A stretch of DNA of 64,000 bases from an uncultured Spirochaetota bacterium (GCA_944390005.1 CALXOJ010000001.1:1-64000); one strand, 5' to 3'. Positions 1 through 8,247 are shown, numbered from the stretch's first letter. Translations and numbers: made by a program. The notes: generated by a model not told the origin, from the sequence alone.

Positions 1-55
1 GGTGGTACTGTTTCTTACTATTATTATACGCTATTTCTCGTCAAAAATCAACCAT

Positions 56-85
56 TTGTTGTGACAGAGCCTTTTTTTTTATAAT
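56..85 (+). promoter_or_regulatory. Promoter of the CsgG-like operon
   Basis: A perfect -10 box TATAAT lies at 80-85. A TTGTTG at 56-61 gives an 18-nt spacer; an overlapping TTGTGA at 59-64 would give 15. It is 28 nt upstream of the first gene, and no other promoter is seen within the three-gene operon. Confidence 0.5.
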
Positions 86-112
86 GCCTCATCTTTTCTT
101 TAGGGGCAATTC

Positions 113-1072
113 ATGAAAAAATTTAGTTTTATTACTGTTTCATTACTTATGTTTTTAAGCTTCGGCGCTTTCTCGCAGGAGCAGGAAAACGAAGAAAGAA
201 TTCGTATCGGTTTTGCCGAATTCGAGAACAAGGCATTTGCTGTCGAAAAAGTCGATACCTATTACGGAGATAAGTATCGGGAAACGCAATTTTCGATGGA
301 TTCGTTTCTGGATATGGTTTCCACAGCGCTTGTCAAAACACGCCGTTTTGAGTGCCTGGAAAGATCCCGATTGGATGCTTTATTGCAGGAGCAGGGTATG
401 GCTCAGGCCGGATTGATTGATCCGGAGACGGCGGCAAAATCCGGACAACTGAAAGGTGTTCATTTTCTTTTGACAGGAACCGTTGATACGGCAGGAATCG
501 ATACGCAAACGATACAGACAAGAGGCTATGCTCAGAAAATCGAAACATTTCGTTTCGGCGCATCTTTTAAATTAATTGATGCGCAGACCGGTCGTATTGT
601 GATGTCCGAATTCGTAGATATGGATCAGAAAATTTCGGCTCCCGTTGTTACAAAGAATTATGCCAGTACATCGAGCAGTCAGACCTATATTTCTGATGTT
701 CTCCGCAAGGCTGCTCTTCAGGTCGGATTTTTGGTCGCGAATGCTATTGACCCGGTTGTTGTCACTGCCGTTAGCGGAAAATCGGTAAAAATCAATTACG
801 GTGCCGGTTTTATCGAAGAAGGTCAGGTTTATAAAGTTTTTCCCGAAGGTGAAATGGCTGAATTAAATGATTTGGGCTTTGATGAGGTTGCCCGTGTTCG
901 TATAAAAACGGTACGGCCGACAGAATCGTATGCGGAAGTTGTCGAAGGTAGCGAAAATGACATATATGAAGGCTTCTCGTGTCAGAAACTCTCATTATCG
1001 GAAGAAAGTGAGTATTTATCGAACGAAGAAAAGAAGAAAAGAGACGATTTGGGAAATCGTTTCGGATATTAA
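113..1072 (+). CDS. CsgG-like secreted/lipid-side protein
   Basis: This is a 319-residue exported protein. The first 21 residues form a signal peptide (KKF, a hydrophobic stretch, then FGAFSQ). The mature part starts with a beta strand (IRIGFAEFENKA) and continues with a 'TRRFECLERSRLDALLQEQ' helix and a 'GVHFLLTGTVD' strand, the pattern of the CsgG/FlgO-type periplasmic alpha/beta domain. Unlike true CsgG it has no lipobox Cys and no clear pore strands, so a transport role cannot be claimed. It is followed 27 nt later by a shorter paralogue and then a lipoprotein, all in one direction. The family call is moderately sure; the function is unknown. Confidence 0.6.
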   Translation: MKKFSFITVSLLMFLSFGAFSQEQENEERIRIGFAEFENKAFAVEKVDTYYGDKYRETQFSMDSFLDMVSTALVKTRRFECLERSRLDALLQEQGMAQAGLIDPETAAKSGQLKGVHFLLTGTVDTAGIDTQTIQTRGYAQKIETFRFGASFKLIDAQTGRIVMSEFVDMDQKISAPVVTKNYASTSSSQTYISDVLRKAALQVGFLVANAIDPVVVTAVSGKSVKINYGAGFIEEGQVYKVFPEGEMAELNDLGFDEVARVRIKTVRPTESYAEVVEGSENDIYEGFSCQKLSLSEESEYLSNEEKKKRDDLGNRFGY

Positions 1073-1099
1073 AACAAATAAGAAAAACGGAGGTAAAAA

Positions 1100-1990
1100 A
1101 TGAAAAGAGTTTTATTTGTTTTATTGATGTTGGGATGTGTTTTTAGTGCTTTTTCACAGGAAAGAAAGCCGGTTATCGGATTGGATACAGTGAAATTTAT
1201 AGCCGATAACAACGACAGCAAAACAGCTGCGGGAAAATTAGAGTCTTATTTGTCGGCAGCGTTGGTCAAAAGTAATCGCTTTACAGTCGTTTCACGAAAT
1301 GCCGGAGATGTCGATTCTCTGATGCAGGAGAATCTGACGCAACTGGGGTCGCTTGCTCAACTGAAAGGACTGGACTTCCTTCTGACGGCAAAGATTGTTG
1401 ACTTTACAAAGGATGTAAAAACAGTCAATGTTTTGGGATTGGGCGGTTCGGCGCAGGAACTTGTGACAATCGGTCTGGAATTGAAGTTTCTGGATGTTAA
1501 TGACGGACGGATCGTCATTCAGGAAAATATCAGAGAGACATTCGAAGGTGACAAAGCTGTTGCGACGGTAGCCGGAAGCGGAACGCAGGCCGCAACCGAT
1601 ATCATTGCCATTGCCATGGAAAGTCTTGCCAATAAATTGACGGTGAAAATCGTCGAAACGGTTTATCCGACTCTTGTTCTTTCCGTTTCCGACGGTATCG
1701 TGACGATTCCGAATGTCGGTTTTTCTGTCGGAGAGCTGATTAATGTTTATAAACAAGGAGAAGAGATTATCGATCCGTATACACATCAGTCTTTAGGGAA
1801 ATCCGAAGAACTCGTTGCCGTTGTCGCCATCGGCGAGGTGTCCGGTCGGGTTGCAAAAGCAGTTGTTCCTTCCGGCAGCAAATTTAAAGCTTATAAGGAT
1901 GCAACAATTGAGGCCGGATATGTTTGCCGGAGAAGCGGTGACTCATTATCCAATGCGCAGATAAAGAGATTGGAAAAACAAATGAAATAA
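1100..1990 (+). CDS. CsgG-like secreted protein, paralogue of the upstream gene
   Basis: A 296-residue protein with a signal peptide ending near FSAFSQ, preceded by a good ribosome site (GGAGG, 8 nt before ATG). The mature part repeats the layout of the upstream protein: a first strand (PVIGLDTVKF), 'ALVKSNRFTVVSR', 'LAQLKGLDFLLTAKI', then 'LKFLDVNDGRIV'. The two are clearly related in order of elements but diverged in sequence, so this is an old duplication. The C-terminal third (from about residue 200) resembles the matching part of the first protein and may be a small beta-rich domain. It probably works with its neighbour in the envelope; no catalytic motif is visible. Confidence 0.6.
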   Translation: MKRVLFVLLMLGCVFSAFSQERKPVIGLDTVKFIADNNDSKTAAGKLESYLSAALVKSNRFTVVSRNAGDVDSLMQENLTQLGSLAQLKGLDFLLTAKIVDFTKDVKTVNVLGLGGSAQELVTIGLELKFLDVNDGRIVIQENIRETFEGDKAVATVAGSGTQAATDIIAIAMESLANKLTVKIVETVYPTLVLSVSDGIVTIPNVGFSVGELINVYKQGEEIIDPYTHQSLGKSEELVAVVAIGEVSGRVAKAVVPSGSKFKAYKDATIEAGYVCRRSGDSLSNAQIKRLEKQMK

Positions 1991-2006
1991 TTCGGAGAGG
2001 TGTGAA

Positions 2007-2447
2007 ATGAAAAAATTAATTCTTTTATTACTGAGTCTGCTGGTATTTGGCGGATGTGCCGATACAAAAAACGATTTCGGTCAGGGAAAATATATCTTAA
2101 CCGATACGGACGGCAATGAAATCAAATTTTCCATAGATGATGAGAAAATTGTTTTTGACGGCGGGAGTGAATATCCTTACAGTTTGGTTGAAGGAACGGC
2201 GTTTGTCGATGCCGATAATTGGCAGCTGGGTATTGATTTTGACGGCGGAACACGGCAACTGGTTGTTCAAATGAAAGGCGATAAGATGATGGGGTTGTAT
2301 TATATCGTTGTTGAAGGCTCGACACTGACGGAGCATTGGTTGTTTGCCTCAACACCCTTCAAGATGAATGAAGCCGTTACTTTGCCGGTCAATATCAAAT
2401 CGGTCAAATATCGCAATAAAACCGTCGATGCTGTCGATTTGAATTAA
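2007..2447 (+). CDS. Small lipoprotein of unknown function
   Basis: A 146-residue protein with a lipoprotein signal: KK, a run of leucines, then a lipobox VFGGC that makes Cys17 the likely lipidated residue. The mature part is predicted to be mostly beta strand, with alternating hydrophobic residues and many Gly and Asp (for example QLGIDFDGGTRQLVV). A ribosome site GGAGAGG precedes the ATG by 6 nt, and the gene is 16 nt after the second CsgG-like gene, so it belongs to the same operon. An intrinsic terminator follows directly. No family is recognised. Confidence 0.6.
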   Translation: MKKLILLLLSLLVFGGCADTKNDFGQGKYILTDTDGNEIKFSIDDEKIVFDGGSEYPYSLVEGTAFVDADNWQLGIDFDGGTRQLVVQMKGDKMMGLYYIVVEGSTLTEHWLFASTPFKMNEAVTLPVNIKSVKYRNKTVDAVDLN

Positions 2448-2471
2448 AAATAAACTTCATCTTGTTTACCG

Positions 2472-2495
2472 GCGGAGCCTCGGCTCCGCTTTTTT
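2472..2495 (+). terminator. Rho-independent terminator
   Basis: A perfect 8-bp GC-rich stem (GCGGAGCC / GGCTCCGC) with a 2-nt loop is followed by six T residues. It closes the CsgG-like operon. Confidence 0.9.
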
Positions 2496-2550
2496 ATTGA
2501 TTTTTTCCCCGCCCCGTGTAAAATAAAAGCATCGGATGAGGGAAAATGAT

Positions 2551-3156
2551 ATGACTGAACGTGAAAAGATGCCGGCCGGCGAGTTGTATGATTGCGGTGA
2601 TCCCGAGCTGCTGGAGCGTTGGCATCTGGCTAAAGACCTGATCAAACAGTACAACGCACTTCCTTCCGGCGATTTGAAAACGAAGGAGGCCGTGTTGAGA
2701 CAGCTTCTGGGCGGCTGCGGTGAGAATGTGTGGATTACCTCTCCGTTTTATGTCGATTACGGAAATAACATCTTTCTCGGAAATCACTGTGAAATCAATA
2801 TGAACTGCGTTTTTCTTGACGACAACCGCATAGAAATCGGTGATTACGCACTCATTGGTCCGTCGGTTCAAATTTACACGGCGTTCCATCCGGCGGATTT
2901 TCGAGAACGGTTTGCTCTGCCGCGGAAAGAGGGTGAGTTTGCTTTTTGCCGTACGCAGACGGCTCCGGTAAAAATCGGCAATGGTGTTTGGATCGGCGGA
3001 GGGGCGGTGATCTTGCCCGGTGTGACCATCGGCGACAACGTCACTATCGGTGCCGGCAGTGTCGTGACTCATTCGATTCCTTCCTATACGATTGCTTGCG
3101 GAAATCCGTGCCGCCCCATTCGTTCAATAACGGAAAAGCCGCCGCAAAATTTATAA
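2551..3156 (+). CDS. Sugar O-acetyltransferase (maltose/galactoside acetyltransferase family)
   Basis: A 201-residue left-handed beta-helix acetyltransferase of the Maa/LacA/NodL type, which transfers acetyl from acetyl-CoA to a sugar hydroxyl. The N-terminal 'MPAGELYD' motif and the 'YVDYGNNIFLGN' segment with the following hexapeptide turns are family hallmarks; the catalytic His is probably in 'TAFHP' and the second half carries 'GNGVWIGGGAVILPGV' and 'GDNVTIGAGSVVT'. The length is normal. The start is taken at 2551 because GAGGG lies 8 nt before it; an in-frame ATG at 2536 has no ribosome site. The acceptor sugar cannot be told. Confidence 0.85.
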   Translation: MTEREKMPAGELYDCGDPELLERWHLAKDLIKQYNALPSGDLKTKEAVLRQLLGGCGENVWITSPFYVDYGNNIFLGNHCEINMNCVFLDDNRIEIGDYALIGPSVQIYTAFHPADFRERFALPRKEGEFAFCRTQTAPVKIGNGVWIGGGAVILPGVTIGDNVTIGAGSVVTHSIPSYTIACGNPCRPIRSITEKPPQNL

Positions 3157-3642
3157 CAACGCTTCTCGATAGCGGCAAACCAATTCTTCGAAACTCACCG
3201 CACGGTTGGCCGGTGATGTTGAAGGCAGCGGCAGTGCCGGACGTCCGACAATCGGTTCGCACAGTGTTTGATAGAGACAGAAGGCTGTCTTTCCCGTCGT
3301 TAAAATTTTCCGAATTGCGACTGCGTTTAAAATCACGGATAAATCATTCGCTTTTGCTCGGCGAATCGAACCGTCTTCAGCGCCTTTGATTTCGCAGGAG
3401 GCGATCACATCCCACAGCGCGATCTTTTGTCGGCGCAGAAATTCCTTTTTTTCTTCTATATTAGCAGGAATCTCTTCCTCAAAAACTGCTGCCAGCGTTT
3501 TCCAGAATCGGTTTTGAGGATGACCGTAATAAAATCCGCACTCGCGCGACTTTGGCGACGGAAATGAGCCTAAAATCAGCGTTTCGGAATCGTTTTCGAA
3601 AAACGGCGGTAGTTCATGAAAGAGGAGTTTGCTTTCCTGCAT
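3151..3642 (-). CDS. DNA glycosylase of the uracil-DNA glycosylase superfamily (MUG / hypoxanthine type)
   Basis: A 163-residue protein carrying 'LILGSFPSPKSR' followed by 'YYGHPQNRFWKTL', the signature of the single-domain UDG-superfamily group annotated as G:T/U-mismatch or deoxyinosine DNA glycosylases. These excise deaminated bases and start base-excision repair. The second conserved segment 'LWDVIASCEIKGAEDGSI' and the C-terminal 'LPLPSTSPAN' loop fit the family, and the length is typical. The gene converges on the acetyltransferase gene and shares 6 nt with it: the hexamer TTATAA supplies a stop codon to each. Substrate preference is inferred only from the family. Confidence 0.8.
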   Translation of the reverse strand: MQESKLLFHELPPFFENDSETLILGSFPSPKSRECGFYYGHPQNRFWKTLAAVFEEEIPANIEEKKEFLRRQKIALWDVIASCEIKGAEDGSIRRAKANDLSVILNAVAIRKILTTGKTAFCLYQTLCEPIVGRPALPLPSTSPANRAVSFEELVCRYREALL

Positions 3643-3702
3643 GCGGATATTTTACGCCGGCGCGGCGGTTTGTCAATTATAATTTTTTAAAAAATTCTTC
3701 CG

Positions 3703-3730
3703 TTTAACAAAAAATCATTTATTCTATAAT
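3703..3730 (+). promoter_or_regulatory. Promoter of the GH3 gene
   Basis: TTTAAC at 3703-3708 and a perfect TATAAT at 3725-3730 are 16 nt apart, 12 nt upstream of the GH3 start codon. Confidence 0.55.
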
Positions 3731-3741
3731 TGAGGTTTTTT

Positions 3742-5538
3742 ATGAAGAAATATTTGTTATTACCGATTCTGTCGATTTTTACTGTTTGTGCGTTTGCCGA
3801 AGCGGCTATTTCCGTTTCTCCCGTCCGTTGGGACGAAGCTGAAGCAAAAGCCGATGCACTGCTTGCTCAGATGACCGACGAAGAGAAGGCCGGACAAATG
3901 ATTCAGGCTGAACGGCGTTACATGAAAATTTCGGACATTACGAAATACTGTCTAGGATCTGTACTCAGCGGGGGAGGATCGGCTCCCGGAAAAAATACCG
4001 TTGATGATTGGCGCACTATGATTGAGAAGATGCAGGCCGCTGCCGCTAAAACCCGCCTTGCCATTCCTATTATCTATGGTGTTGACGCCGTTCATGGGCA
4101 CAACAATTTGGCCGGCGCAGTCATCTTTCCTCACAACAGCGGTTTAGGGGCGTCGGCGAGTACGCAGGGGACTTTCGAAGCGGCTCGGGAAACGGCACGC
4201 GCCATTCGTCAAACCGGCGTGACGTGGACCTTTGCTCCGTGTTTAGCTGTTGCGCGCGATATTCGCTGGGGGAGGACTTACGAAAGTTTTTCCGAAGATC
4301 CTCAGAAAGCGGCCGCATTCGGAATCGTGTCCATGCGCGGTCTGCACGACGGCGGAGCTGTTTCGAGTATCAAGCACTTCGCCGGTGACGGAGGGACAGC
4401 TTTCGGAACTTCGAAAAAAACGCCCGGGTTTTTGGATCAAGGCGACACAAAGCTTTCCGAAGAAGAATTTTTCCGTTTGCATCTGAATCAGTATAAAAGA
4501 GCGGTTGAAGACGGAGCGTTGAATGTCATGGCGTCGTACAGCAGTTTTAACGGAGTTAAAATGCATGAAAACCGCCGCTTTTTGACTGAGATTCTGAAAG
4601 AAGAGTGGGGATTCCGCGGTTTTGTCGTCAGTGATTACGCCGCTGTCGAACAATGCTCCGGAAAAAATTACCGCGAAAATGTGATTCTGTGCGTCAATGC
4701 GGGCATCGATATGTTGATGGAGCCGTTTCGATGGAAGCAGGCGTACCGTTCGATTTTATACGGATTAAAAAAAGGTTTGATTGCGCAAGAGCGCATCGAC
4801 GATGCCGTGAGGAGGATTTTAACGGTAAAATACCTTTCCGGTTTAATGGATGAGCCGATTCCTGCTTTTGAAGAGATTGACGAAGCGGCGGTTCGGGAGA
4901 AAGCGCGGAAAGCAGCTGAAGGGACCTTTGTTCTGCTGAAGAACGAGGCATCGCTGCTGCCGTTAAAACCAAATATTTCCGTCTGTATTCTCGGTCCGGC
5001 GGCAGACAGTGTCGGTGTTTTGTGCGGAGGCTGGACGATCGAGTGGCTGGGAAAAACAGTCAATCCGGCGGTCGGCGGGAAGACGTTTCGGGAGGCGGTC
5101 ACACAATTTCTGGAAGCCGGCGGCGGTGCGGTGACGGATCATCCCGATGAAGCCGATGTGATTCTTCTTGCTCTCGGTGAAGAGCCGTACGCCGAGTTTT
5201 TCGGAGATGCGGCCGATTTGTCTCTGTACGGGGATAAGGCGCTGAAGGGGAACCGCGCGGCGGTCGAAGCGGCACGAAAGGCGGGAAAACCGACGGTTAC
5301 GGTGCTGGTTGCCGGGCGTCCGAGAATTGTCTCGGAAGAAATCAAATCGTGGAAGGCCTTTGTGATGGCGTGGCTGCCGGGCAGCGAAGGCGCGGATGCA
5401 CTGGTGAATGCCCTGTGGGGAAAAGTTCCCTTTGTCGGACGCCTTCCGTTTACCTGGCCGGTATCGTCAGAGACATCTGCCGAAACGGAAAGCCGCCGTT
5501 CCGAAACAGTTCTTTTTCCGTACGGATTCGGACTGTGA
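3742..5538 (+). CDS. Secreted GH3 family beta-glucosidase-type glycoside hydrolase
   Basis: A 598-residue exported enzyme. Residues 1-20 are a signal peptide ending near CAFAEA. The GH3 TIM-barrel domain includes 'YGVDAVHGHNN', 'FAPCLAVARDIRWGR', 'KHFAGDGGT' and 'GFVVSDYAAVEQ', in which Asp298 is the expected nucleophile. The C-terminal alpha/beta sandwich starts near residue 390 ('EGTFVLLKNE') and contains 'GGWTIEW'. It should release glucose or a related sugar from beta-glucosides in the periplasm or outside. The start is the ATG at 3742 behind GAGG. It is transcribed alone, and the length is typical for two-domain GH3 enzymes without a fibronectin domain. Confidence 0.9.
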   Translation: MKKYLLLPILSIFTVCAFAEAAISVSPVRWDEAEAKADALLAQMTDEEKAGQMIQAERRYMKISDITKYCLGSVLSGGGSAPGKNTVDDWRTMIEKMQAAAAKTRLAIPIIYGVDAVHGHNNLAGAVIFPHNSGLGASASTQGTFEAARETARAIRQTGVTWTFAPCLAVARDIRWGRTYESFSEDPQKAAAFGIVSMRGLHDGGAVSSIKHFAGDGGTAFGTSKKTPGFLDQGDTKLSEEEFFRLHLNQYKRAVEDGALNVMASYSSFNGVKMHENRRFLTEILKEEWGFRGFVVSDYAAVEQCSGKNYRENVILCVNAGIDMLMEPFRWKQAYRSILYGLKKGLIAQERIDDAVRRILTVKYLSGLMDEPIPAFEEIDEAAVREKARKAAEGTFVLLKNEASLLPLKPNISVCILGPAADSVGVLCGGWTIEWLGKTVNPAVGGKTFREAVTQFLEAGGGAVTDHPDEADVILLALGEEPYAEFFGDAADLSLYGDKALKGNRAAVEAARKAGKPTVTVLVAGRPRIVSEEIKSWKAFVMAWLPGSEGADALVNALWGKVPFVGRLPFTWPVSSETSAETESRRSETVLFPYGFGL

Positions 5539-5556
5539 AAATCTTTGTATAATCAT

Positions 5557-5583
5557 TTAAAATGAGAAAAATTCTCATTTTAA
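5557..5583 (+). terminator. AT-rich 12-bp inverted repeat after the GH3 gene
   Basis: TTAAAATGAGAA and its exact complement flank a 3-nt loop. There is no long T-run after it, so termination is weak or rests on the AT-rich stem. It sits between the GH3 stop codon and the next promoter. Confidence 0.45.
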
Positions 5584-5595
5584 GAAAGAAAATTC

Positions 5596-5624
5596 TTGCA
5601 TTTTTCTCATTTGAGCTATATAAT
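5596..5624 (+). promoter_or_regulatory. Strong sigma-70-like promoter
   Basis: TTGCAT at 5596-5601 and TATAAT at 5619-5624 are separated by 17 nt. It drives the three coupled genes at 5651-7139. Confidence 0.75.
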
Positions 5625-5650
5625 AGCTTATCATTAGTGAGGAGGCTGTT

Positions 5651-6088
5651 ATGGCTCAATTAAAATCGGGTTTGGCATTGAATGAAGGAGAAAATCTGGT
5701 GATGGAACTGGAAGCGGAATTTTTCGCCGGCAGTTCCAATCCGATTGCCCAGTTCATCGGCAATGTCCAGAAGCTTATTTTGAAAATTTTGGGTACGAAA
5801 CTCAAAGGGTATCTTGTTATCACGGATCAGCGTGTTGTCGAGGTTTATTCCTACGTTCGCTGTTACATTTTTAACGTCAGCAAAACGGTTAAATGTCTGC
5901 TTCCGTCGAGCATCAAAGAGGTCGGTTACAAAAAACAGGCCACCTGCGGTTTTTTCTGTCCGGCATATTACCTCTATTACGATGCCCATACGCAGCATAC
6001 CGAAATTCAGCTGTCGGCCTTTGATGAAGGGGAAGCCTCGAAAGTGGTTGATGCCTTCTTCAAGGCGATTGCCAAAGCCCAGAAATAA
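5651..6088 (+). CDS. PH-like small protein of unknown function
   Basis: A 145-residue protein without signal peptide. The segment 'KLKGYLVITDQRVVEV' looks like the first strands of a bacterial PH-like domain (the pattern of proteins that sense or bind membranes), followed by 'SIKEVGYKK' and a Cys-containing hydrophobic stretch (CGFFCPAYYLYY). It ends in an amphipathic helix with Ala and Lys. A GAGGAGG ribosome site precedes the ATG. The stop codon overlaps the next start as TAATG, so it is translationally coupled to two membrane proteins and likely acts with them at the inner membrane. No named family is recognised. Confidence 0.5.
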   Translation: MAQLKSGLALNEGENLVMELEAEFFAGSSNPIAQFIGNVQKLILKILGTKLKGYLVITDQRVVEVYSYVRCYIFNVSKTVKCLLPSSIKEVGYKKQATCGFFCPAYYLYYDAHTQHTEIQLSAFDEGEASKVVDAFFKAIAKAQK

Positions 6089-6507
6089 TGAATGCGGGAT
6101 TCCGTTTTCTGTATTTGAATTTTTATGCCGGTCTGCTGCTTCTCTCGGGAGCGGCAGCCGCTGCAGTGCCGTTATACCGTATAACGGCACTGTTTCTTTT
6201 TATCCAGATTCCGGCTGCGCTTTTCTGTCTGTATCAGTCGGCACGGATTTTTTCCGTCTGGCCGGATAAAAAACGGCGGTATGAAAAGCTTCTGGAGCGC
6301 AACAAGGCCGAATGGGAAGAGCATTCCTTCCGTCCGTACATGATCTCGCCGTGCGGGCGCCTTCTGGTAAAAGCCGTATTATCCGATTTAAACAGAAAAG
6401 AGGAGTACCGGAATCTGAAGCAGTATATTCCGTCTCTGAGGAATCAGATAAAACTCAACTGCAGAACGGAAAAAACAGTTGTTTACATTAATAAGGATAT
6501 CAAATGA
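6088..6507 (+). CDS. Small membrane protein of unknown function
   Basis: A 139-residue protein with two hydrophobic segments near its N-terminus (about residues 8-28 and 32-52, including FIQIPAALFCLY), then a basic cytoplasmic tail with many Arg and Lys. Its start overlaps the stop of the PH-like gene and its stop overlaps the next start, so expression is tied to both. The hydrophobic hairpin and charged tail suggest an inner-membrane anchor. Nothing in it suggests an enzyme. Confidence 0.5.
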   Translation: MNAGFRFLYLNFYAGLLLLSGAAAAAVPLYRITALFLFIQIPAALFCLYQSARIFSVWPDKKRRYEKLLERNKAEWEEHSFRPYMISPCGRLLVKAVLSDLNRKEEYRNLKQYIPSLRNQIKLNCRTEKTVVYINKDIK

Positions 6508-7139
6508 TACTTTTTTTGGTGATTGCGGCCGTTTTGACGGCATCTCTTCTCTCTTTTGTTTTGTCCAAACTGCTCCTGAAACGTATAGCGGATAAGGGGT
6601 TCCGGATTTTTATGGCGGTGGTTCTGTATTTTGTGACCATTGTCGCATTCGTTCTTATTTTTCCGTCGGGGGCAGTCGGGGATTACGCGGCTGATGCGGT
6701 CGCGGAGTATCGCGGGCGGCTGACGGCACTGGCCGACACACAGTATCCGGGATGGGCGGAGAAGAGGGTCAATACAGCCGATATGCAGGAAATGATTGAC
6801 CGGTTTACGGAACTGACGGAAACCGATGAGGAGAGCGGCCTGATCGAAACGATCGCTTTTTGGTATATCAGGCATAAAACAGCGGTCGGAACGGAATCGC
6901 TTTCCTTCCTGATTGCTCAAATCGGCGGCGGAAAGGATATTGTGACGATGGGGGAACTGAGCGAAAGAGCGTTTGCAGAGGTCAACGAAGCTGTTCTGTC
7001 CGCTGTTTTTTGGATTCGTATCGGTGTTGCGGTCGTTTATCTTCTGTTCCTGGGACTTTTTTCGGTCGTCGCCCTTTCGTTGGGGAACGGCAAGCGCCCG
7101 CGGGTCAACAAATCGATTACCTTCGGTTCTTCCGACTGA
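6504..7139 (+). CDS. Membrane protein of unknown function
   Basis: A 211-residue protein. Two hydrophobic segments open it (ILFLVIAAVLTASLLSFVL and a second around residues 34-55) and one closes it near residues 165-190 (IGVAVVYLLFLGLFSVVAL). Between them is a soluble, acidic region of about 105 residues that would lie on one side of the membrane. It overlaps the preceding gene by 4 nt (ATGA). A clear terminator follows, so this is the last gene of the trio. No family is recognised. Confidence 0.5.
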   Translation: MILFLVIAAVLTASLLSFVLSKLLLKRIADKGFRIFMAVVLYFVTIVAFVLIFPSGAVGDYAADAVAEYRGRLTALADTQYPGWAEKRVNTADMQEMIDRFTELTETDEESGLIETIAFWYIRHKTAVGTESLSFLIAQIGGGKDIVTMGELSERAFAEVNEAVLSAVFWIRIGVAVVYLLFLGLFSVVALSLGNGKRPRVNKSITFGSSD

Positions 7140-7157
7140 TTTACCGGTTGTTGCGAA

Positions 7158-7187
7158 GAGCTGTCCTTTCGGACGGCTCTTTTATTT
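7158..7187 (+). terminator. Rho-independent terminator
   Basis: A 9-bp stem (GAGCTGTCC / GGACGGCTC, one G-T pair) with a TTTC loop is followed by TTTTATTT. It ends the trio transcript just before the convergent HEPN-like gene. Confidence 0.85.
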
Positions 7188-7205
7188 AAACAAAAAAATC
7201 AGGTC

Positions 7206-7850
7206 TTATTCGGTTGTCCGCGGCGGCAGACGGACGGCGCGCGGTTTAAAGATTTCATTGATGACGGCTCGGGTGCGGGTCAGGGCGTAATAGGCCCATA
7301 ATTCGGCCGAGTCGGACCCGACCGTGTGCGCACGTATCTCTTCTTCCGGCAGCACGACCGATTTGAACTCGGTTTTGGCTTTACGTATTTGTTTGACTTC
7401 GTCGAATTCGAATTCCGGCAGCATGCCGTGAATCGAGGTGTTGCGGATGAACTGCAGCGTTCTCATTTCGTCGTACTGCGTCTGTGTGCAGATGCCGTAG
7501 CTTTTGGCCAGTTCCAGCAGCAGGCCGAGGCTGCTGCGGTTCAGTTCGTTGGGGCCGCTGACCATCGCATCGCGGTTTTTATAGCGCGTTTTCAGGCGGC
7601 CGGCCGTGGCCAGCTTTTCTTCCAGCAACACTGTCAGCGCCTGTTCCAGCAAAATCCCCGAAAGGCAGACGGCCGCTTCGTGGTAGCCGAAGTAGTAGTT
7701 CTGGTGCGTTTGAAACAGCAGGTTGAGAATGTGGTCGACGCGGCCGGCGGTTTTGCGGCCGACGGTCAGTTTTTCGTATTGCAGCTTCTCTTTGCGCTCT
7801 TCCGCACGGTTTAAAAACTCTTCGTTGTAACGTTGCGACAGTGTGCCCAT
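7206..7850 (-). CDS. HEPN-like protein next to an XRE regulator
   Basis: A 214-residue, largely helical protein. The segments 'YYFGYHEAAVCLSGILLEQAL' and 'FIRNTSIHG' resemble the two core helices of HEPN/DUF4145-type domains; RNTSIH supplies the R-x4-H motif that forms the RNase site in active members. Families with this fold include toxin RNases and abortive-infection proteins, but also non-catalytic ones. The start at 7850 is chosen because AGGAG lies 7 nt before it; a longer in-frame start at 7895 has no ribosome site. It follows the XRE gene on the same strand after 118 nt and faces away from the dynamin operon. The HEPN call is a motif-level inference. Confidence 0.45.
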   Translation of the reverse strand: MGTLSQRYNEEFLNRAEERKEKLQYEKLTVGRKTAGRVDHILNLLFQTHQNYYFGYHEAAVCLSGILLEQALTVLLEEKLATAGRLKTRYKNRDAMVSGPNELNRSSLGLLLELAKSYGICTQTQYDEMRTLQFIRNTSIHGMLPEFEFDEVKQIRKAKTEFKSVVLPEEEIRAHTVGSDSAELWAYYALTRTRAVINEIFKPRAVRLPPRTTE

Positions 7851-7968
7851 AGAATCTCCTTTTTTTATTGTAGCATAAAAAAGGGGACGGGACAATAAAA
7901 AAAGGTTCCTCTGACATCAGGTGTCAGGCGACAGTGAGTAAATTCAGGTAACAGCCTCGGAGGAAGGG

Positions 7969-8247
7969 TTAAAAATAGCGGTTGATCAGTTCGGTCATCG
8001 CTTTGCGGGCTTCTTCTCTGTCCCCGTCCGGTTCTCGGAAAAGGACGGCCGGATTGATTTGCAGGGCATCGCAGATTTTCAAAATCGTGTGAAGTGTGGG
8101 AATCCGTTTCCCTGTTTCAATGAAGTTGACAAGATTCTGTGACACTTTTGCCTTATACGCAAGATCCAGCTGTGAGATGTTCGCCCGCTTCCTTTCCTCT
8201 CTCAGACGGGCCGCAAAATGTTTTTCCTGTTCTTCAATGGATGACAT
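7969..8247 (-). CDS. XRE-family helix-turn-helix regulator
   Basis: A 92-residue protein with a Cro/C1-type HTH at about residues 12-66: 'RLREERKRANISQLDLAYKAKVSQNLVNFIETGKR' is split here across the scaffold, recognition helix (SQNLVNFIE) and the following 'IPTLHTILKICDALQI' helix. The tail 'INPAVLFREPDGD' is typical. It is probably a DNA-binding repressor. It diverges from the dynamin operon across a 127-nt gap that must contain both promoters, so it likely controls that operon, itself and the HEPN-like gene. The ribosome site is weak. Confidence 0.85.
   Translation of the reverse strand: MSSIEEQEKHFAARLREERKRANISQLDLAYKAKVSQNLVNFIETGKRIPTLHTILKICDALQINPAVLFREPDGDREEARKAMTELINRYF

Noticed and set aside
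7326-7814. 162-residue frame on the plus strand
   Set aside because: It is the antisense shadow of the HEPN-like gene and has no ribosome site; its Gln/Phe composition comes from the opposite strand.
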